Below, in pieces: positions 8,274 through 16,564 of a stretch of 64,000 nucleotides of DNA (position 1 is its first letter; the number at the start of each line of letters is the position of its first letter). The stretch spans positions 2,294,001 to 2,358,000 of the forward strand of contig NZ_VFPO01000001.1 in the NCBI RefSeq assembly GCF_006716765.1. Direction: 5' to 3'. Both the position numbers and the translations under genes were made by a program. This stretch comes from Actinomadura hallensis. Its GTDB lineage: Bacteria > Actinomycetota > Actinomycetes > Streptosporangiales > Streptosporangiaceae. The notes beneath the pieces were generated by a model that had not been told where the DNA came from, searched no databases, and saw only the letters and a program-made list of their open reading frames with translations.

Positions 8274-9223
8274 CCTTCGACCTCATCACGATGGGACGGG
8301 TGAGCGTCGACGTCTACCCGGACCAGGTGGGCGTGCCGCTGGAGGACGTCGAGTCGTTCGGCCGGTATCTCGGCGGCAGCCCCACCAACGTGGCGGTGGC
8401 GGCCGCCAGATACGGCCGTAGCGCCGCCGTCATCACTCGCACAGGGGACGACCCCTTCGGGCGGTTCGTCCACAAGGCTCTCAAGGAGTACGGCGTGGAC
8501 GACCGGTTCGTCACGGCGGTGCCAGGGTTGCCGACCCCGCTGGCGTTCTGCGAGATCTTCCCTCCGGACGACTTCCCCCTGTACTTCTACCGCTACCCCA
8601 AGGCTCCCGACCTGGAGATCCACCCGGAGGAACTGGACCTAGAGGCGATCCGTGAAGCCCGAATCGTATGGGCGACCGTCACAGGGCTGTCCCAAGAGCC
8701 CAGCCGTGCGGCGACGCTGACCGCGCTCGGCGAGCACCCCGGGCAGACCATCCTCGACCTCGATTACAGGCCGATGCTCTGGGCCGACCCGGACGAGGCA
8801 CCGCACTGGGCGGGTCTCGCTCTGGAACGCGCATCCGTCGCGGTCGGCAACCTGGAGGAGTGCGAGGTCGCGGTGGGGGAGCGGGACCCGCACGCCGCCG
8901 CCCGCGCGATCCTCGCCCGCGGACCCGAACTCGCCATCGTCAAGATGGGGCCGGAGGGGGTCCTCGCCGCGACCGCCGGCGAGGTGGTGGAGGTGCCGCC
9001 GGTCAAGGTCGACGTCATGAACGGCCTCGGCGCGGGCGACGCGTTCGGCGGGGCGGTCTGCCACGGGCTCCTCGCCGGATGGGACCTGCGGCGGCTGGTC
9101 GAGTTCGCCGGCGCCGCGGGCGCCATCGTCGCGTCCCGCATCGCCTGCTCGGCCGCGATGCCCGCGGCCGACGAGGTCGAGCGGCTGCTGGAGGAGGAGC
9201 GGCTGCCGGAGGAGGAGCGATGA
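8270..9223 (+). CDS. iolC: 5-dehydro-2-deoxygluconokinase
   Basis: 317 residues of the PfkB/ribokinase family. The N-terminal LITMGRVSVDVYPDQVG with GGSPTNVAVAAARYG is the IolC signature. The anion-hole and catalytic Asp motif is NGLGAGDAFGGAV near the C-terminus. IolC phosphorylates 2-deoxy-5-keto-D-gluconate, the committing step before aldolase cleavage. It overlaps both neighbours by 4 bases. No IolJ aldolase domain is attached and no iolJ gene is seen nearby. Confidence 0.93.
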   Translation: MTFDLITMGRVSVDVYPDQVGVPLEDVESFGRYLGGSPTNVAVAAARYGRSAAVITRTGDDPFGRFVHKALKEYGVDDRFVTAVPGLPTPLAFCEIFPPDDFPLYFYRYPKAPDLEIHPEELDLEAIREARIVWATVTGLSQEPSRAATLTALGEHPGQTILDLDYRPMLWADPDEAPHWAGLALERASVAVGNLEECEVAVGERDPHAAARAILARGPELAIVKMGPEGVLAATAGEVVEVPPVKVDVMNGLGAGDAFGGAVCHGLLAGWDLRRLVEFAGAAGAIVASRIACSAAMPAADEVERLLEEERLPEEER

Positions 9224-10077
9224 AGCACCACCTGCCCGCCGGAACGGCCGCGGAGGAGCCCTACGCGCTCGTCGTGACCCCCGAGTCGGCCGGCTGGGCC
9301 TACTCGGCGCTGCGCGTCCTCGACCTGCCGGACGGCGGCTCGCACGCGTTCTCGACCGGCGAGTTCGAGACGATCGTGCTGCCGCTCGCCGGGTCCTGCA
9401 CGGTCGAGTGCGACGGCGAGCGGTTCGAGCTGGACGGCCGCGAGGACGTTTTCAGCCGGGTCAGCGACTTCGCCTACGTCCCCCGGGACGCCCGGGTCAC
9501 GCTGCGGGGGCGCGGCCGGTTCGCGCTGGCCGGGGCCCGCTGCGAGGCGCGGCTCGCGCCGCGCTACGGCCCCGCCGGCGACGTCCCGGTCGAGCTGCGC
9601 GGCGCGGGCCCGGCGAGCCGGCAGGTCAACAACTTCGGCACGCCGGAGGGCTTCCCGTTCGCCGAGAAGCTGATCGCGTGCGAGGTGCTGACGCCGGGCG
9701 GCTGCTGGTCGTCCTATCCGCCCCACAAGCACGACGAGGAGACGCCGGACGAGGCCGTCCTGGAAGAGATCTATTACTTCGAGGTCGCCCGGGAGGGCAT
9801 GGCCTACCAGCGCGTGTACGGGCGGCCCGAACGCCCGATCGACGTCCTCGCAGAGGTGCGCAGCGGGGACGTGGTCCTCATCCCCCACGGCTGGCATGGG
9901 CCGTCCATGGCGCCGCCGGGGCACGATCTGTACTACCTGAACGTGATGGCCGGGCCGTCGCCGGAGCGGGCCTGGCGCATCTGCGACGACCCGGCGCACG
10001 CTTGGATCCGCGACACCTGGCCTGGGCAGCCCGTCGATCCGCGGCTGCCGCTGACCTCGGCGGAGGGACGGGCATGA
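9220..10077 (+). CDS. iolB: 5-deoxy-glucuronate isomerase
   Basis: 285 residues of the IolB double-cupin family. Cupin metal-binding residues are visible in SSYPPHKHDEE (H-x-H and Glu), EEIYYFEVA and VLIPHGWHGPSMAPPGHDLYYLN. IolB isomerises 5-deoxy-D-glucuronate to 2-deoxy-5-keto-D-gluconate, the substrate of IolC. ATG 9220 overlaps the iolC stop, and the stop overlaps ATG 10074 of iolD, consistent with translational coupling. Confidence 0.93.
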   Translation: MKHHLPAGTAAEEPYALVVTPESAGWAYSALRVLDLPDGGSHAFSTGEFETIVLPLAGSCTVECDGERFELDGREDVFSRVSDFAYVPRDARVTLRGRGRFALAGARCEARLAPRYGPAGDVPVELRGAGPASRQVNNFGTPEGFPFAEKLIACEVLTPGGCWSSYPPHKHDEETPDEAVLEEIYYFEVAREGMAYQRVYGRPERPIDVLAEVRSGDVVLIPHGWHGPSMAPPGHDLYYLNVMAGPSPERAWRICDDPAHAWIRDTWPGQPVDPRLPLTSAEGRA

Positions 10078-11927
10078 GGCTCACCGTAGGACAGGCCCTG
10101 ATCCGCTTCCTGGCGGCGCAGTACAGCGAACGGGACGGCGACGAGCGGAGGTTCTTCGCGGGCTGCTTCGGGATCTTCGGTCACGGCAACGTCGCGGGTG
10201 TCGGCCAAGCGCTCCTGGAGCACGCCGACGACTTCCCCTACTACATGGCCCGCAACGAGCAGGCCATGGTGCACACCGCCGCGGGCTACGCCAGGATGAA
10301 CGACCGGCTCGCCACCTTCGCCTGCACATCGTCCATCGGGCCTGGGGCGACCAACATGGTGACGGGCGCCGCCCTGGCCACCATCAACCGGCTGCCCGTG
10401 CTGCTCCTGCCGGGCGACATCTTCGCCACGCGTCCGGCCAACCCGGTGTTGCAAGAACTGGAGGACCCGCGGTCGTACGACGTGTCCGTCAACGACTGCT
10501 TCAAGCCCGTCTCGAAGTACTGGGACCGCATCAACCGTCCGGAGCAGCTCCCCAGTGCTCTGATGGCGGCGATGCGGGTCCTCACCGATCCGGCGGAGAC
10601 GGGCGCGGTCACGCTGGCCCTGCCGCAGGACGTGCAGGCCGAGGCGTACGACTGGCCGGACGAGCTTTTCGACCGCCGTGTGTGGCGCATCCCGCGTCCC
10701 GTGCCCGAGCCCGCCGCCTTGGAGGAGGCGTCCGCCATCCTGCAGGCGGCGGAGCGTCCCCTCATCGTGGCCGGGGGCGGGGTCATCTACTCGCGCGCCA
10801 CCGACGACCTGCGCGCGTTCGCCGAACGCACCGGCATCCCCGTGGCCGAGACCCAGGCGGGCAAGGGCGCACTCCCTTGGGACCACGCCTGCTCGGTGGG
10901 CGCCATAGGCGCGACGGGCACCACCGCGGCGAACGCGCTCGCGCGCGAGGCCGATGTCGTCCTCGGCATCGGCACCCGCTACAGCGACTTCACGACCGCG
11001 TCCCACAGCCTGTTCAGCGACCCGGACGTGAAGTTCGTCAACGTCAACGTCGCCGGGTTCGACGCCGCCAAGCTCGGGGGCGTCACCGTCGTCGCGGACG
11101 CGAAGGAGGGCATCCGCGCCCTGAACGCCGCCCTGGCCGGCTACGGCGCGCCCAGCCCCCACAGGGAGCGGGCACGGGCCCTGGCCGCCGAGTGGAACGC
11201 CGAGGTCGACCGGGCGTACGCGCCCAAGAACGGGAGGCTGCCCGCGCAGTCCGAGGTCATCGGCGCCGTCAACGAGGTCAGCGGCCCGAGAGACGTCGTC
11301 GTGTGCGCCGCGGGGTCCATGCCGGGCGACCTCCACAAGCTGTGGCGCGCGCAGGACCCGAAGGGCTACCACGTCGAGTACGGCTACTCCTGCATGGGCT
11401 ACGAGATCGCCGGCGGTCTCGGCGTGAAGATGGCCGCGCCGGACCGGGAGGTGTTCGTCCTCGTCGGCGACGGCTCCTACCTGATGATGGCGCAGGAGCT
11501 CACCACGGCCGTCGCCGAGGACGTCAAGCTGATCGTCGTCCTCGTCCAGAACCACGGGTTCGCCTCGATCGGCAACCTGTCGGAGTCGGTCGGCGCACAG
11601 CGCTTCGGCACCCGCCACCGCGTCCGGACCGGCACCGGCCGCCTCGACGGCGACGAGATCCCGGTCGACCTGGCCGCCAACGCCGCCAGCCTCGGCGCCG
11701 ACGTGCTCCGCGCCGCCACCGCCGACCAGCTTCGCGACAACCTCCGTGAAGCCCGGAAAAACACCCGGACTACGGTTATCCACATTGAGACGGACCCCTT
11801 GTCCGCAGGTCCGGACAGTGCGGCATGGTGGGACGTCCCGGTCGCGGAGGTGGCGGCACTCGACTCCACCCGGCGGGCCCGTGCCCGTTATGAGGCGGAT
11901 CGACGCGCACAACGCCACCATCTGTGA
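10074..11927 (+). CDS. iolD: 3D-(3,5/4)-trihydroxycyclohexane-1,2-dione hydrolase (TPP enzyme)
   Basis: 617 residues of the thiamine-diphosphate enzyme family. The N-terminal TPP half has the catalytic Glu segment MARNEQAMVHTAAGYAR, the central domain the VAGGGVIYS Rossmann-like stretch, and the C-terminal half the TPP/Mg motif GDGSYLMM followed by QNHGF. GCFGIFGHGNVAGVGQAL is typical of IolD. The enzyme opens the ring of trihydroxycyclohexanedione to 5-deoxyglucuronate. It starts by ATGA overlap with iolB. Only 48 bases separate it from the ABC transporter genes, so the operon probably continues. Confidence 0.94.
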   Translation: MRLTVGQALIRFLAAQYSERDGDERRFFAGCFGIFGHGNVAGVGQALLEHADDFPYYMARNEQAMVHTAAGYARMNDRLATFACTSSIGPGATNMVTGAALATINRLPVLLLPGDIFATRPANPVLQELEDPRSYDVSVNDCFKPVSKYWDRINRPEQLPSALMAAMRVLTDPAETGAVTLALPQDVQAEAYDWPDELFDRRVWRIPRPVPEPAALEEASAILQAAERPLIVAGGGVIYSRATDDLRAFAERTGIPVAETQAGKGALPWDHACSVGAIGATGTTAANALAREADVVLGIGTRYSDFTTASHSLFSDPDVKFVNVNVAGFDAAKLGGVTVVADAKEGIRALNAALAGYGAPSPHRERARALAAEWNAEVDRAYAPKNGRLPAQSEVIGAVNEVSGPRDVVVCAAGSMPGDLHKLWRAQDPKGYHVEYGYSCMGYEIAGGLGVKMAAPDREVFVLVGDGSYLMMAQELTTAVAEDVKLIVVLVQNHGFASIGNLSESVGAQRFGTRHRVRTGTGRLDGDEIPVDLAANAASLGADVLRAATADQLRDNLREARKNTRTTVIHIETDPLSAGPDSAAWWDVPVAEVAALDSTRRARARYEADRRAQRHHL

Positions 11928-11975
11928 TCCACTCCTCAGACCGACTACTCGGGGAGAAACGGAGAGCACATTCCG

Positions 11976-12962
11976 ATGAGAGGCGTTTTCGCGCGTGCAT
12001 CGTCCAAGGGGCTCGCGGTTCTCGCCGCGGGCGCGCTGGTCCTGAGCGCATGCAGCAGCTCGGGCGGCAAGGAGGCCGAGAAGGCCGCCGAGGGCGACGG
12101 GCCGCGCCTTGAGGTCGCCATGGTGACGCACTCCGCACCCGGCGACACGTTCTGGGACATCGTCCAGAAGGGGGCGAAGGCCGCCGCCGCCAAGGACAAC
12201 GTCGAGTTCCTCTACTCCGCCGATCCGGACGGCGGCAAGCAGGCGCAGCTCGTCCAGGCCGCGATCGACAAGAAGGTCGACGGCATCATCGTCACCCTCG
12301 CCAAGCCCGACGCGATGAAGGACGTCCTCGCCCGGGCCGCCGCCGCGGACATCCCCGTCGTCTCGATCAACTCCGGCCAGGAGGAGTCGGCGGAGCTCGG
12401 CGCCGTCGCGCACTTCGGTCAGGACGAGTCGATCGCGGGCGAGGCGGCCGGCGCCCAGCTGAGCGAGGTCGGCGCCAAGAAGGCGCTGTGCGTGATCCAC
12501 GAGCAGGGCAACGTGGGCCTGGAGGCCCGCTGCGACGGCGCGCGCAAGACCTTCGACGGCGAGCTGGAGAACCTGTTCGTCCAGGGCGCGAACATGCCGG
12601 ACGTCAAGTCGTCCATCACGGCCAAGCTCCAGTCCGACAAGAGCATCGACGGCATCCTGACGCTGGGCGCGCCGTTCGCCGCCACCGCCGCCGCCGTGAA
12701 GAAGGAGGTCGGCAGCGACGCCAGGATCGGCACGTTCGACCTCAACAAGGACCTCATCGGCTTCATCAAGTCGGGCGCCATCGAGTTCGCCGTCGACCAG
12801 CAGCCGTACCTGCAGGGCTACCAGGCCGTGGAGGCCGTGTGGCTGCTCAAGCGCAACGGCAACGTCCTCGGCGGCGGCCGTCCGGTGCTGACCGGCCCCG
12901 CGATCGTCACCAGGGACAACGCGGCGGAGCTGGAGCAGTTCGCCGACCGGGGGACGCGATGA
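11976..12962 (+). CDS. Sugar (probably inositol) ABC transporter, substrate-binding lipoprotein
   Basis: 328 residues. The signal peptide has a lipobox LSAC (Cys about residue 26), so the protein is lipid-anchored outside the membrane. The remainder is a periplasmic-binding-protein-like domain of the ribose/RbsB type: [47 protein letters not shown], and [15 protein letters not shown]. Placement straight after iolD suggests inositol as ligand; that is inference. A GGAG-type ribosome-binding site lies about 10 bases before the ATG. It overlaps the permease gene by 4 bases. Confidence 0.88.
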   Translation: MRGVFARASSKGLAVLAAGALVLSACSSSGGKEAEKAAEGDGPRLEVAMVTHSAPGDTFWDIVQKGAKAAAAKDNVEFLYSADPDGGKQAQLVQAAIDKKVDGIIVTLAKPDAMKDVLARAAAADIPVVSINSGQEESAELGAVAHFGQDESIAGEAAGAQLSEVGAKKALCVIHEQGNVGLEARCDGARKTFDGELENLFVQGANMPDVKSSITAKLQSDKSIDGILTLGAPFAATAAAVKKEVGSDARIGTFDLNKDLIGFIKSGAIEFAVDQQPYLQGYQAVEAVWLLKRNGNVLGGGRPVLTGPAIVTRDNAAELEQFADRGTR

Positions 12963-14017
12963 CCCAGGCGGTCGCCGGGTCGCCGGTGGCCGAACCGGGC
13001 TCCGACGAACGCCTGGCCCGGCAGTCGCTCCCGCGGCGGCTGCTGGGCCGGCCGGAGCTCGGCGCGCTGCTCGGCGCGGTCGCACTGTTCGTGTTCTTCT
13101 CGTTCGTCGCGGACGCCTTCCTGGAGGCCTCCTCGATCTCGACCGTGCTCTACGCGAGCTCCACGTTCGGGATCATGGCGGTCGGGGTGTCGCTGCTGAT
13201 GATCGGCGGCGAGTTCGACCTGTCCGCCGGGGTCATGGTGACCTCCTCGGCGCTGATCGCCGCGCTCACCGCCTACCAGTTCACGCTGAACGTGTGGGCG
13301 GGCGTCGCGATCTCGCTCGTGCTGACGCTGGCGCTCGGGATGGCCAACGGGCTGCTCTACATCGCGACGAAGCTGCCGAGCTTCATCATCACGCTCGCCA
13401 TGTTCTTCATGCTGGCGGGCCTGAACCTCGGCGTGACCAAGGCGCTGACCGGCAACGTCGCGAGCGACTCCGTCCGCGACATGGACGGCTTCGACAGCGC
13501 CCGCGTCATCTTCGCCTCCGACGTGGACGTCCTCGGCGTCCAGGTCAAGGTCACCGTGTTCTGGTGGCTGCTGTTCGTGGCGATCGCGACCTGGATCCTG
13601 CTGCGCACCCGCATCGGCAACTGGATCTTCGCGGTCGGGGGGTCGGCCGCCAGCGCCCGCGCGGTCGGCGTGCCGGTCGCCCGCGTCAAGATCGGCCTGT
13701 TCATGGGCGTGGCGTTCTGCGCCTGGTTCTCCGGGATGCACCTGGTGTTCGCGTTCGCGACCATCCAGTCGGGGGAGGGCGTCGGCAACGAGTTCCTCTA
13801 CATCATCTGCGCGGTCATCGGCGGATGCCTGCTGACCGGCGGATACGGGTCCGCGATCGGGGCGGCGATCGGCGCGTTCATCTTCGGCATGACGAACAAG
13901 GGCATCGTGTACGCCGAGTGGAACCCCGACTGGTTCCGGTTCTTCCTGGGCGCGATGCTGCTCATCGCCACCGTGGTGAACCTCGTCGTCCGGCGCAGAG
14001 TGGAGCGGTCCTCATGA
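12959..14017 (+). CDS. Sugar ABC transporter permease (RbsC/BPD_transp_2 type)
   Basis: 352 residues with about ten hydrophobic helices beginning [19 protein letters not shown]. The loop [18 protein letters not shown] is the RbsC-type signature, and [24 protein letters not shown] is the conserved cytoplasmic coupling region that contacts the ATPase. It forms the membrane channel of the transporter encoded by the flanking genes. It starts and ends in ATGA overlaps. Confidence 0.9.
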   Translation: MTQAVAGSPVAEPGSDERLARQSLPRRLLGRPELGALLGAVALFVFFSFVADAFLEASSISTVLYASSTFGIMAVGVSLLMIGGEFDLSAGVMVTSSALIAALTAYQFTLNVWAGVAISLVLTLALGMANGLLYIATKLPSFIITLAMFFMLAGLNLGVTKALTGNVASDSVRDMDGFDSARVIFASDVDVLGVQVKVTVFWWLLFVAIATWILLRTRIGNWIFAVGGSAASARAVGVPVARVKIGLFMGVAFCAWFSGMHLVFAFATIQSGEGVGNEFLYIICAVIGGCLLTGGYGSAIGAAIGAFIFGMTNKGIVYAEWNPDWFRFFLGAMLLIATVVNLVVRRRVERSS

Positions 14018-14853
14018 CCGGGGCGAACGGCGCGCCGCTGATCAGGCTGAGCGGCGTCGGCAAGAACTACGGCAACGTCATCGCGCTGCGGGACGTGAGC
14101 ATGGAGGCGTCCGCCGGCGAGGTGACCTGCGTCCTCGGCGACAACGGCGCGGGCAAGTCGACGCTCATCAAGATCATCGCCGGGCTGCACCGCCACGACG
14201 CGGGCACCTACGAGGTGAGGGGCGAGCCGGTCGTGTTCGACTCGCCCCGCGACGCCCTCGACCGCGGCATCGCGACCGTCTACCAGGACCTCGCGGTCGT
14301 CCCGCTCATGCCGGTCTGGCGCAACTTCTTCCTCGGCTCGGAGAAGCGCAAGGGCTTCGGCCGCATGGACGTCGGCTTCATGCGCGCCACGACCCAGGCC
14401 GAGCTGGCCGCGATGGGCATCGACCTGCGCGACGTCGACCAGCCCATCGGGACGCTCTCCGGCGGGGAGCGGCAGTGCGTGGCGATCGCCCGCGCCGTCT
14501 ACTTCGGCGCGAAGGCGCTCGTCCTCGACGAGCCCACCGCCGCCCTGGGCGTCAAGCAGGCGGGGGTCGTGCTGCGCTACATCGTCCAGGCGCGGGAGCG
14601 GGGCCTCGCGGTCATCTTCATCACCCACAACCCGCACCACGCCTACCCGGTGGGCGACCGCTTCCTGATCCTCAACCGGGGCCGCAGCATCGGCTACCAC
14701 ACCAAGGACGAGATCACCCGCGAGGAGCTCACCGGCCTGATGGCCGGCGGCAGGGAGCTGGAGGAACTGGCCCACGAACTGGACGCGGCGGGCTCCCCGG
14801 CCGCCGGGCGCATGAAGCAGGAGGCCGAGAACCTCGGCCTGACGGAGGGCTGA
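14014..14853 (+). CDS. Sugar ABC transporter ATP-binding protein (single ABC module)
   Basis: 279 residues. Walker A is GDNGAGKST, the Q-loop is VYQDL, the signature is LSGGE, Walker B is [11 protein letters not shown] and the switch His is in IFITHN. Ribose/xylose-type importers usually carry a tandem RbsA/XylG ATPase of about 500 residues. This one has a single module, as in the FrcA and actinobacterial inositol/fructose-type systems, so it must dimerise. It is last in the operon; a hairpin terminator follows after 2 bases. Confidence 0.9.
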   Translation: MTGANGAPLIRLSGVGKNYGNVIALRDVSMEASAGEVTCVLGDNGAGKSTLIKIIAGLHRHDAGTYEVRGEPVVFDSPRDALDRGIATVYQDLAVVPLMPVWRNFFLGSEKRKGFGRMDVGFMRATTQAELAAMGIDLRDVDQPIGTLSGGERQCVAIARAVYFGAKALVLDEPTAALGVKQAGVVLRYIVQARERGLAVIFITHNPHHAYPVGDRFLILNRGRSIGYHTKDEITREELTGLMAGGRELEELAHELDAAGSPAAGRMKQEAENLGLTEG

Positions 14854-14855
14854 CC

Positions 14856-14883
14856 GCTCGCGCCGCCCCTCGGCGGCGCGAGC
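14856..14883 (+). terminator. Terminator of the inositol/ABC operon
   Basis: A perfect 12-bp stem (GCTCGCGCCGCC with GGCGGCGCGAGC) and a 4-base loop CCTC begin immediately after the stop codon. Confidence 0.8.
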
Positions 14884-14965
14884 AACGCCTCCCGGCCGCC
14901 GGAACGGCCGCCCGCCCCGCCGCAGGGGCGCGGGGCCGCCTGCGCCGCTGCGGCGGGGGCGCCGC

Positions 14966-16447
14966 TCAGCCGGGCGCCAGCCACGCGCGGCACAGCCACC
15001 AGGCGTTGACGGCGCCGAAAGCGTCGGACGGGTCGATCCCGGTGACCTCCGTGAATCGCCGCACCCGGTTGCGCACCGTGTTGGGGTGCACGAACAGGCG
15101 CCCGGCCGCGGCGGTCACATCGCGTTTCGCCTCCAGCCAGGCGCACACGGCCAGGGCGACCGGCCCGGCGCTCGCCCCGAGCTCCGCCCGCGCCGCCCGG
15201 TGCCGTTCGAGCAGGACGGACGTGAGGTCGGACCGGTCGCCGACGGCGATGAGCACGGCGACGTCCGCGGCGTGCACCGGTCCCGCCGCCCCGGCCGCCT
15301 CCCCGGCCTCGAGCGCCGCCACGGCCAGCCGCCGCGCGGCCGCCAGGTTCTCCACCCCGACCGGTCCCACGACTCCGACCACGCCCTCGGCGGCACCGCC
15401 TCCACCGGCGCCCCCGCCCCGGCCTCCGGCGGCGCCCCCGGTTCGGCCTCCGGCGGCGCTCCCGGTCGGGCCTCGGACAGCGCTCCCGGCGGTCGTCGCC
15501 TCCGCGGCGCTGCTTCCGGTCGCCGCCCGGGGCTCCGGGCCTCTGGGGCCGCTGTCGGCGGTGTCTCTGGGGAGCGCCGCCCTGGTACCGCTTCTGCCGA
15601 GGGCCTCGGCCCCGGGTCCCGCGGCGCCTCCGGTCACGCCCCGGCCGGGGCCTGCGAGGGGCACCGGTACCGCAGGGCCGGGTCCGGTGTTGCCTCCGGC
15701 CTCGGACGTGGTGCCGATGGCGGACGTCACGAGCGTGGACGGGGCACGGGAGGTCACGGTGAAGCGGAGGCCGTCGAGGACGGCGGACAGGCGCGGGGCC
15801 TCCAGGGGCGGGCGGCGGCGCCGTCCCTCTCTCGGGTAAACGCTTTCCGGAACGGGGGCGGCAGGCCGGGACGCCAGGAGCCATACGGGTGTGTTGGCGG
15901 GCAGGCCCGCCTCGGCGGCGGCGAGGGCGGCGGCGGAGCCGCCGTCGAGGAGGCGGCGCAGGACGGCGGCGTCGCGCCCGTCCGGTCCCGGCTCGCCGCC
16001 CGCCTGCGCCTCGCGGTGCGCCTTGATCAGGCGGGACCGGACGGCCTCCGCCCAGTCGTCGTAGAGCTCGCGGGCGTCCAGGACGAGGCCGTCGCCGATG
16101 CCCTCGGCGGCGGCGACCTCCCGGGCGCGGGCCCAGATGGCGCGCTCGGCGACGTGGATGGCGCTGAGCACCGCCTCGATGGGCACGCCCTGCCGGGCCC
16201 GGGTGACGCCGAGCTCGGCGACGAACGACAGCTCCGCCTCCGTGGGGCCGCGCCGCGCCGCGATCGCGCGGGTCGCGGCGGCCAGCAGCGCGCGGGTGTG
16301 GCCGGCGATGTCGGCGGGCGGCAGCACCGACACCTCCCGCACCGACGCCGACACGCCGGCGACCACGGACGGCAGCAGGTCCCGGTCGCCGGTGACGCGT
16401 TCGATGAGGTCGATCACCGGGTTCCAGTCCGCGTCGCCGTTGTCCAT
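14966..16447 (-). CDS. PucR/CdaR-family transcriptional regulator
   Basis: 493 residues. The C-terminal 60 residues contain the PucR helix-turn-helix (AGRLFVHPNTVRNRVRRF followed by EVTGIDPSDAFGAVNAWWL), which is diagnostic. The N-terminal 200 residues are helical, with a PFGQGVP-like segment RQGVPIEAVLSAIHVAERAIW as found in actinobacterial PucR proteins. Between them, at about residues 255-350, is a Gly/Ala/Pro-rich low-complexity insert encoded by imperfect GC-rich repeats. The gene is divergent from the monooxygenase fusion 117 bases away, so it may control that operon; the ligand is unknown. Confidence 0.88.
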   Translation of the reverse strand: MDNGDADWNPVIDLIERVTGDRDLLPSVVAGVSASVREVSVLPPADIAGHTRALLAAATRAIAARRGPTEAELSFVAELGVTRARQGVPIEAVLSAIHVAERAIWARAREVAAAEGIGDGLVLDARELYDDWAEAVRSRLIKAHREAQAGGEPGPDGRDAAVLRRLLDGGSAAALAAAEAGLPANTPVWLLASRPAAPVPESVYPREGRRRRPPLEAPRLSAVLDGLRFTVTSRAPSTLVTSAIGTTSEAGGNTGPGPAVPVPLAGPGRGVTGGAAGPGAEALGRSGTRAALPRDTADSGPRGPEPRAATGSSAAEATTAGSAVRGPTGSAAGGRTGGAAGGRGGGAGGGGAAEGVVGVVGPVGVENLAAARRLAVAALEAGEAAGAAGPVHAADVAVLIAVGDRSDLTSVLLERHRAARAELGASAGPVALAVCAWLEAKRDVTAAAGRLFVHPNTVRNRVRRFTEVTGIDPSDAFGAVNAWWLCRAWLAPG

Positions 16448-16564
16448 GGCGGCGATTGTGGCGCGCTACAAGTCCGGACGCCAAACGCGTGGTCCCGTCC
16501 ATGTTTCTCCGGGGTCCGTCGCGCATATGGTTGGGGCTCGCCACAATGATCGAGGGGGTGCCCC

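Noticed and set aside
9933..13085. Minus-strand open frame of over 1000 codons across the inositol genes
   Set aside because: Antisense shadow of iolB, iolD and the binding protein; composition bias only.
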